Source: Allodiplogaster sudhausi
Lineage: Eukaryota > Nematoda > Chromadorea > Rhabditida > Diplogasteridae
Length of the DNA: 64,000 bases
Assembly (NCBI GenBank): GCA_945643635.1
Contig: CALZFC010000018.1
Location: 4,342,501-4,406,500 of the forward strand
Reading direction: 5' to 3'
Shown here: positions 56,123-64,000 of the stretch, piece by piece
Numbering within the stretch: the first letter of the stretch is position 1
How the letters are laid out: every line of letters starts with the position of its first letter
Position numbers and translations under genes: made by a program
The notes under the pieces: model-generated
Told to the model about the DNA's origin: nothing
The model's database searches: none
The model's input: the letters and a program-made list of their open reading frames with translations, nothing else

Positions 56123-57119
56123 CTAGTATTGTCGCGATTTCCGAACGGGAAATCGAAGGAGAAAAATATCTGTAAAACAAAAAAGATTAATAAAAAGTAG
56201 AGATAAAGAAACGTGAAAAAATGCGATAGTGAAAGCAAAGAAAATGTTTGACAGTTGCAAGCAGAGAATAGAAGATTATGGTAAATAGGGAGTTATATTT
56301 TATAAACTGACGCATGCGAAATGCATTAAAATAATGAGAAGTTAAAAAAGGGCAAATTAAGCGACGTTAAAGTTAGCAAAATTGAGATGCAATTATTAAA
56401 GTCATCCGATAGCAGCTTACCATGCCCGCCTCAAATCATGTGCAGCAGACAAATTGGCTCAATTGAGAAGAAATGAGTAGAAAAAAACTACTGTATTAAA
56501 AAATATAAACTAGAAACGACAGCTGAAATGACCAACAAAAGAATGAAAAAAAGCAAAAGATAATTCAAATGATGAAACCATGCATTTTTAGTGTAGCTTT
56601 GAATAACAAGGATACGATCAAAATGATGGCGAGAATTTCAAATAATAAGACAAAAAAATATTTTGGCAAACTTCCATAGTTTGAAGACGCAGCCAGTTCC
56701 TTACTTTATTTGAGCAGTTGTAGTCTTCAAAGAGACGGAACAGAAAATCTAGGAATGCTTTAATTTTTTCCTGCTTCCGACAAAAAAAAGAAGAAGAGTA
56801 AAGTCCACCTGCGTCGCGTTTCGGCTTCCTTCTTTCTGTTTAATCCCTTTTTCCTAATACTTTTTTTTTTCTTTTTTTGCGCGTAAGTTTCGTTGAACCT
56901 TTGCTTGACTACTTTCTTTGAGTTATTTCATTTTCTCTTCCATTATTCTGTTTTTTTTATCCGTTTTCTTTTTCTCTTCTTTGACTTCTTCTTTTATTTC
57001 TTCTGTGTTCCTTTTCTTCTCTTTTCCTCTCTTTTTTCTTACTACTTCCGCCGAGCCGGTTCACACATTTTCCACTAGTGTGCACTCATGCTCGTTGTCC
57101 TTGCGCTGTATTCCATCTT

Positions 57120-57152
57120 TCTGTGCTCTCTCTCCTTCTCTATCTCTCTCCC

Positions 57153-57200
<48 letters not shown>

Positions 57201-57205
57201 CTCCT
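57120..57205. repeat. (CT)n tract
   Basis: CT-rich run on plus between two divergent genes. Confidence 0.85.
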
Positions 57206-58143
57206 CCGCCATCTAGTCACATCTTGCCGCTTGGCATTTGTGCTTCTTTCTCAATTTATAGCAGCATGCAGCATACGAAATGCATGGGTTCGTCTCTTGG
57301 CTGGGAAAGAAGAGAAGAGAAGGAGACTAGAAAGGGAAGAAGAGAAAGAACTAGACGAAATCCTTTCTGTTCCAACCCCTCCCCCCCCCCTATGCCACGC
57401 TTTTAAGGCACAAGTTTTATAGAATTTGCCCTGTTTGTGATGTTTTTTTTCCGAGAGAAAAAAAGATTATATATATATACTTAAAACTGTATCGATAGCT
57501 TCCGCATTATTAAAAAAAAATTTTTTACTCACTCCAACACCACTGCTTATTCCCTCGTTATCTATCTATCTATAATATTTTCCACGTTCTCTCCATCCTT
57601 TTTCGCCGTCGCTACTGCCACGAGAGTTCTTGCGAAATTCTCCTATGCCTTCGCGGTAGATGGCAAGTCGCATAAATGATTCAGCTGCGTGTGCTCGGTT
57701 GTTGTAGCAGCCGTAGTCCCTCAGCCGTTCTCTCTTTTCATTCATTTACTTTTTATTGATTGACTACTTTTTACTCGCTTATTGGCTAGAACAAAGCTAC
57801 TTCTTTGTAGTTTCAAGGTTAAAAAGCAAGTACGATCAGTCCTTAAGTTGAGTGTGTTAAAAAAGAACCTAAATCGTAATCTATTTAAATATTTCAAGTA
57901 TTTCAGAAGCAGCCTAAATATGCTCGAGTTGATACGCGAGTTTAGCTAGGAGAATTTTGCAATTAGTATCGAAATTCTCATAATTGGGACATATTATTTT
58001 TCTCTCAATATTCAACTTATTAGACGAAAACAAAACTAATTAGGCATGAACTTCGATTAAACATTATTATGGTCATTCTGAAAAATCGGAACGCTATAGT
58101 CGAGTTTCTCTAATTTGCATGCTGACTCGCCCCTGTGTCTCAG

Positions 58144-58182
58144 GCAAAGGGCGCGAATTCAAACTTGAATTTTGGCTCCTCT
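58144..58182. repeat. Dispersed repeat copy (ggagccaaaa family)
   Basis: Complement reads aggagccaaaattcaag then tttgaattcgcgccctttg. Related copies at 22467-22516, 38945-38985 and 62993-63042 (see findings). Confidence 0.65.
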
Positions 58183-58237
58183 AAGGTTCGCTCTTGGACG
58201 AAGATATCCTCAGAAGTGGTTCGCGGATGCAGCAGGC

Positions 58238-61200
58238 ATGTTCCGTGGCGGTGTTCACTCGCCTTCCTCTCCCGGCGGTCTAGGCCTCTCCGACGCCTCC
58301 GCCGTGTCGCATAACACGCTTGTTAGCGATTTATTATATACATTTTTTTTTTGTGTATTATGTTAACCGTAATATCTTTTTTTAGTAATCAGTAATATTT
58401 TTATTTTCTCTCCAATTACTTGTTACTTTCCATTTTGCTACAGTTATTTATGTTCAGTATTAGTCTCTAAACAATGTATAGCAAATTCCAGCCAGAAAAT
58501 CTGAAGCAAAATGCTAAATGCTGCTCTGAATTTTTAGAGCCATTTATTTTGGCAAATGGTCATGAGTGTAATCTACTGTTTTTAAGGTTTTATGCAAAAT
58601 AGAGCTTTTAAGATGAATTTGACTAACAACATTTTCGATCAGTTCATCAATGCCCCTCAATTTTTGAATGAAAAATTATATAACGGGCTAAAATTATTCA
58701 CATAACGCACAAATAAATAATACGACGTAGATATCAGTGATTAGATAAACCTTTTCTTGCAGAGCTCATATCGTATCACGCGCTGCGTTAAGATGTTCGT
58801 CCAGGCCGTATTCGCGGCTCTCTTCACCATCTACCAGTTCTTCGTCTACAACCTGAAGCGAGGCTATCGAGGAGTACGCTTTGTATATTATGTCATAGAA
58901 TAGTAATTACTTTATTTTTGTTTAACATATTTTGCAGGACTGTACCTATTGTTATTGTACAGTTTGTGTTTCATACATTCATTCTCAACTGATTTTCTCT
59001 GCTTACAAGAAAAAAAACCGACTAGATATCAGTTGATTTTTTTATTAATTGTAAAGTAATGGTGATTTTGGTTCTGCTTCCCTTCTTTACAATTTGCTGA
59101 CTCTATTACAGTTATCTTTATTATATTACAGTTATCCTAATTCCGTTACAATAACTTTCAGTCTGTTGTAGTAAGTATTATAATTCTGCTCCTGTATACT
59201 TGATTGACTACAGTAATCTTAACTCCATTATTGCAATCTTGATTCTGTTACAGTAATCTTGACTTGATTACAGTACGCCAAGCACCAAGTTGTCAAGTAT
59301 GAACACATCCCTCTTTCTCCACTCACTGCGCGAAGGCTGAGTTCGTCGAGATTTTTTTTTAAAATAAAATACACTTAAATTTAAAAATTTATTGATAGTT
59401 AAATTTAAAATTTATTGAATAATTAAATAAAGATTTTAGTATGAGCCGAAAGAGAGAACCAGTTTTAATGTGTGCCATTTTTACAGTTGTCGTCCGGCGC
59501 AAGATTCTCGTCCTTGACCTGGACGAGACGCTGATTCACTCGCATCACGACGGCATCGTACGGCCAATGGTGGCACCCGGAACACCGCCAGACTTCACCA
59601 TCAGGGTACGGTAGCACACTAAAAATCGGACGGAGTGTCAAAGTGACAATGATTACTAAAGTAGTACTACTAAGCAGTAAATTTTTAAACGATAGCTGGA
59701 AAAGAATATTCTGTCACTTTCGACTGTGTATAAAAAATATGATGAAATACGAGTCCCCAAGTTTTGGTACTTTTGAAAGGCGAGAGTTTTGAAAGGAGAT
59801 ATTGTGTAGGAGAATCGTGCTATTGAAATATTTTTCAAAGATCGAAAATTATCTTATTTCATTGGTATTAGTAGGTTTAGATGACTTTTTTCATGGTGTC
59901 CTGTAGAATGTTTTTTCCGGGATGTGTCATTCTCTGTTATTATGCAAAGAGTTTATTGCGAGTAAACGATGGTTTTTTTGTTTTTGCTTTGTTGTGAGAA
60001 AGAGAAGAAAAAGAAGAAAGTTATGACTAGCACAAGCTATTTTGACATTTCGCAATCCTTTACATCTGAAAATCTCGATTCCCATAATATTATAGACATT
60101 TACGTAACAAGTAGGCAATTTTTTGTTTGTGCGTCCGCCTTGACAAAGTGTGCAAAAAAAGTTTAGTCGAAAACTTAAAATAGAATTGGACAAACAATAT
60201 GTTTTAAGAGGGTATTTAAGTTCCATATTGAAGTAATACGGCTTTTATGGTGATTTTTATAGACTTTATATACTACTGCTAATTGGAAGAATAACTATTT
60301 TAAGGTGCTATGTGTTGAAGCGACCAAAATCATCCTCTTTTGCACTAAAACATGCTAATACCAGGCGGTTTTGAGTGTTTTTTTTTATAAAACAACTTTT
60401 TTGTACCCCATATTTCGTGATTGTACCTGGTAAAATTGAAAATCTATTTATGCTCTGCTTTAAAATTTTATTTCATTAAGTGTATTTATTTTTTTATTTT
60501 ACAATTTTTATTATTTGATCTTAAAAATTTTTTTCTCTATCCAAAGGTGACGATCGACCGGCATCCCGTGCGCTTCTCCGTGCACACTCGGCCTCACGTC
60601 GATCTCTTTCTCTCCATCGTCTCGCAGTGGTTCGAACTCGTCGTGTTCACGGCCTCCATGGAGGTGTACGGGACGCATGTCGCAGACAGACTCGACAAGG
60701 GCAGGGGACTGCTGAACAGGAGGTTAGACAGAGAGAGAGAGAGAGGGGGGGAAGGAACGAGAGAGAGGGAGAGAAGAGAGAGAGAGAGAGGGAGAGAAGA
60801 GAGAGAGAGAGTGAGAGAAGAGAGAGAGAGGGAGAGAAGAGAGAGAGAGAGAAGGAACGAGAGAGAGGGAGAGAAGAGAGAGGGATTTTTCTTTCTTTTC
60901 TTGACAAAAGTATATAATTTTCGCGTTTGGTTATTATTATTGCTGTTGTTACTGTTATTATTTGGGTTAGCCAGTGGTCTAGGAAAGCATCGATTTCATC
61001 CTATAGGCTTTATGGAATTCATAATATCAAACGTAATGATTATAGTGAATGAAGCTAATGGAGGATGAAAATTGAGCGGTTATGATTGTTATGATAATTT
61101 TTCTTTTGAATTTATTGATTAATTTTTCGTCTACTAGTTTTCAAGCATTTCCTTTGTTTGCAGATACTTCCGCCAGCACTGCACCGTGGACTACGGTGGC

Positions 61201-61574
61201 TACACGAAAGATCTGAGCGCCATTCACTCTGATCTCTCTTCCATTTTCATTCTGGACAACTCTCCGGGCGCCTACAGGAAGTTTCCGAGTATGTTAATTT
61301 TATTTTTATATATATTTCATATTTAAAAGTAACTTTAAGAAGTGATAGGTTCTATGTGGTCGTCTTTCTCTCTCTCCGTCTCTCTCTCTCACTCTCTCTC
61401 TCATCTCTCTCTCTCTCTCTCTTTCCCTCTTTCCTCTAACTCCCCTTCTTCGTTCTCTCTCTCCTTATATCTTGTATCTCTCGGTCTCTCTCTGTCTGTC
61501 TCTCCTGCCCTCATCCTTATATCCTTTCTCTCTCTCTCTCCCTCTCTCTCTCCTCTCTCTCTCCTCGCTCCCTC

Positions 61575-61622
<48 letters not shown>

Positions 61623-61772
61623 GACAACGCGATCCCGATCCAGTCGTGGTACTCTGACCCGTACGACACCCACCTCCTGAATCTCCTTCCATTCCTGGAC
61701 GCGCTTCGCTTTGCCTCTGACGTCCGCTCCATTCTCTCTCGCAACCAGCAGATGCAGAGTCAGGTGTGGTGA
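58238..61772 (+). CDS. CTDNEP1: CTD nuclear envelope phosphatase (Dullard)
   Basis: Serine/threonine phosphatase of the nuclear envelope/ER that dephosphorylates lipin and so controls membrane lipid synthesis (known family role). Exons: 58238-58321, 58763-58873, 59274-59340, 59487-59605, 60547-60722, 61164-61288, 61624-61772; 831 nt, 276 aa, all phases match. The catalytic HAD motif DLDET (about D98 and D100) sits in [18 protein letters not shown]. Other conserved blocks are [62 protein letters not shown] and [13 protein letters not shown]. Residues about 39-56 form the membrane anchor ([18 protein letters not shown]). Length is slightly above the human protein because of an N-terminal Ser/Gly extension. 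The last intron is almost all CT repeat and intron 5 starts with a GA block. Start is the first in-frame ATG; the upstream limit is less sure. Confidence 0.96.
60725..60885. repeat. (GA)n tract in CTDNEP1 intron 5
   Basis: GA repeat beginning a few bases after the gttaga donor at 60723, with regular GAGAAGAGAGAG interruptions. Confidence 0.85.
61360..61622. repeat. (CT)n tract filling CTDNEP1 intron 6
   Basis: CT repeat over most of the intron, leading without a break into ctctgcag before exon 7, so it doubles as the polypyrimidine tract. Confidence 0.88.
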
Positions 61773-64000
61773 GGAGGGTCCATTTACCCCCTCCCCCTCA
61801 AGATTGGAGGACCCCCAGGGATGCCCCCCCCCACTCAGACCTCTTCCTTAAAGGCCCCCTTTTAGCCTTTCCATTCATTTGCAAGAGAAGAAACCACTGT
61901 GACACTTGCTAATGCGGAATATCCGCTTTATTTCTTAATGTAGCTCGTCGAAAAGTGGAAGCCGTGGCAAGCCAAGAAACCGATTATTTAATTATAGTGC
62001 GATATGAGCCAATTTCCGGCCCCGAGAAAGCACACTAAAATTGATCGTACCCTAGTGAGGAGTTCTCAAGCTTCTTGGCGTGTTACGATTTCGTTCAGTC
62101 TATAAAAATAGCCGAATGATGCTGAGTTGGGGCAAATTCAGTATCTCCACCAGCACTTTTTGCATTTCTCTTCCTTTCCGAATTTTTTTTCGTCACACCC
62201 ATTTCCCCTCTTTGAGCACATATATATGGCTAATGTTAGGGGAAACTGATTTTGTTAGGCGAGCTATGACTTTTTGCTTTCTTCTCTTCTGGAGTTTTGC
62301 CTTCTTTTTTATATATTGTTTTTCTAGCCTTCTCTAAGCTTGTCAGAGGTCTATGTATTTGTTTTGGCTCCAGAGGAATCAAGTAAGAAATGAGAAAAAA
62401 TAAATTAGAATGCGTAGTAAACCCTTGGACCCAACAAATAGAGAGACCTCTGAAATTGGTATTAGTATTGTTATTATTGTGTACCGTTGAATAATGAAAG
62501 GGAGGGGCTAGAATAATGTGAACTGTTTTGTCTTTGTCTTCTTCAGTCGTTTTCTTATTCCTTTTTTTGGTTAATGGAATACGTATTGATTGATTTTTCC
62601 TGCGCGGGTGGATATCGTAGAATCCCTGTGCGGCGATTTCTCTCTTTTTGAAGTGGAACAAATTGGGTCAATCAATAAAGATCTAAAGATCTATACTGAG
62701 CACAGCCAGGAGTGTGACTTTGGTATGTTTTCCTTTTTTATTTACCTTAAATTGACAACCCCGTAATTGTCGTTTTATTTAGTTTTATATTTATTCGCGG
62801 ACATATCTGCTCGATTTCGTGACGTAGTTGATAAAGCAGCCATTCATTTTCCGCTATTTAAATGTGTAAAATGGAAAATTTTAGGATGCATTTACTTGAT
62901 TTTTCAATTTAAAGGAGCCACAAAACACGTGAATTTTCCTGACTCTTGAAGTCGCGTTTCCCTGAGTCACATAAAGTCTCGACTTTTGTATCAAGCAAAA
63001 AGGCGCGATTTAAACATGAGTTTTTTTTTTGGCTCCTTTAAGGAATTATCTATTTTCAAGTCACTTCTTTCCTCGATGTCTCCTAAATCCATTTGTTATT
63101 TTTCGCCGATTTTTGCTATAAATGTTGAGTTCTTCTTTTCTCTCTTCATCCAAAACAGTTTTACACAACAAATGTTGCCACGTCATGATGTAGACTGTTT
63201 GACCATGATGCACACAAAATTTTTTTCTTGTTCGCTTGATTTCCGTCCCCCCCCCAAGGGAAATTACAGAAATTATAGTCGCCTTAAAGTCTGCGAATCA
63301 TGGATATATTGATAAGTCTAGAAAATTTCTTGCTCGTTTTTATAAACTCGAAAAATGCTTTGAATTTACTTTTAAATTACCTCGTTAACGAGTAATATGC
63401 CAAAAGTTGAAGCACTCGAAAGAACGTACTAGGCGGTGGTACTGTACTTTCTCTCTCTCTCTATTATCTTATTTTCTTCGCGGGAACCCGCACAGGAAAG
63501 AATTCCCTCTCTGTGTTGTGTCTTATTTTTATACTTCATTCGATGTCTTCTTCTTTTTTTAATGCAATTAAGTTCTCAATTATCAGTGTATTTTGTTGTT
63601 GATCGACGATCAACAAGTGTGTATGTCTGGTGAAGTAATAAATATATCAAGTGGATTAGCATATTATTTTACATCTGCCAAGCGACAAGATTTAAAAGAT
63701 TTTTGAAAGTTGGCTCGACACAAATCATCAGACACTGAATGAATGTTATTAGATTATGTTATTATTACACATTTAAAGAATGGTTTCATTATTGCCTTTC
63801 TCGAAAATGTCGCTTTGTTCGAAAATCGAAGCATGATTAAGAAGGTCAATCTGAGATTACTATAGTTTTTAATACACAGAACATGAAGAAGCTTGTATGG
63901 AAGGATAGCAAAAAGAGGTCGAAAGTGCAAAATCGTAGTATATCGCAGGATATAAGCAGTGAATCATGCTAATAAATACGTAAAGGAAAGCATGTTCCTC
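61773..64000. other. 3' flank, no supported gene
   Basis: Follows the phosphatase stop. AATAAA occurs near 62398. A dispersed-repeat copy lies at 62993-63042 and a related ggagccac near 62913. No exon chain was recognised on either strand. Confidence 0.55.

Larger units (their letters stand above)
56123..58237. other. Intergenic, divergent promoters region
   Basis: Lies between the minus-strand start at 56122 and the phosphatase start at 58238, so it should hold both promoters. T-rich around 56840-57050, CT tract 57120-57205, C10 run near 57380. A copy of a dispersed repeat lies at 58144-58182. No clear promoter motif was recognised. Confidence 0.55.

Noticed and set aside
58172..58237. Upstream extension of CTDNEP1 starting at TTG 58172
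   Set aside because: It starts without ATG inside a dispersed repeat; the ATG at 58238 is the better start.
1..64000. Transposase, reverse transcriptase or integrase genes
   Set aside because: No DDE/D, RT or integrase motifs were recognised in any frame; mobile DNA here appears nonautonomous.

Overview
This is a nuclear segment from a nematode. The evidence is a full match to the 22-nt nematode spliced leader SL1 at 34836-34857, short introns, and AG acceptors placed directly upstream of start codons as expected for trans-splicing. Noncoding DNA is AT-rich and full of strand-asymmetric (CT)n/(GA)n tracts. Because the tracts stay open in several frames, they create many long Ser/Leu- or Arg/Glu-rich reading frames that are not genes. 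Exon models below were read by hand. Most close in frame with matching splice phases.

Layout: (1) 1-4.1 kb is repeat-rich with no supported gene and a tRNA-like relic near 3.43 kb. (2) 4.1-5.9 kb (+) is a PEBP-family gene. (3) 6.6-20.95 kb (-) is a secreted cysteine-rich protein gene whose 11.2-kb fifth intron holds nine copies of a 1.205-kb satellite. (4) 22.9-27.2 kb holds four tRNA-Arg(CCG) genes and one broken copy on repeated units, around an unrecognised two-exon gene at 23.9-25.1 kb (-). (5) 28.3-29.8 kb (+) is a small single-pass membrane protein with a tandemly duplicated exon. (6) 30.5-36.1 kb and 43.6-50.0 kb (both -) are two complete 15-exon class I glucose transporter paralogues with identical exon phases. 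A BTB/POZ gene lies between them at 37.9-42.4 kb (-). (7) 50-56.1 kb is mostly repeat plus the start of an unrecognised gene (-). (8) 58.2-61.8 kb (+) is the nuclear-envelope phosphatase CTDNEP1/Dullard. (9) 61.8-64 kb holds no supported gene.

Mobile DNA is mainly nonautonomous. A foldback element of about 1.13 kb with 457-bp arms sits in an intron of the first glucose transporter. Its unique centre carries the SL1 leader sequence followed by a GT donor. A second foldback element, with Tc5-like ends and a TTA target duplication, sits in an intron of the second transporter and splits a 28-bp minisatellite. No transposase or reverse transcriptase ORF was recognised.

The genes do not form an obvious pathway. 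The clearest relationship is the transporter duplication. Three genes (PEBP, the Cys-rich gene, the unknown gene at 24-25 kb) each need exactly one single-base shift, which suggests either consensus indels or early decay.
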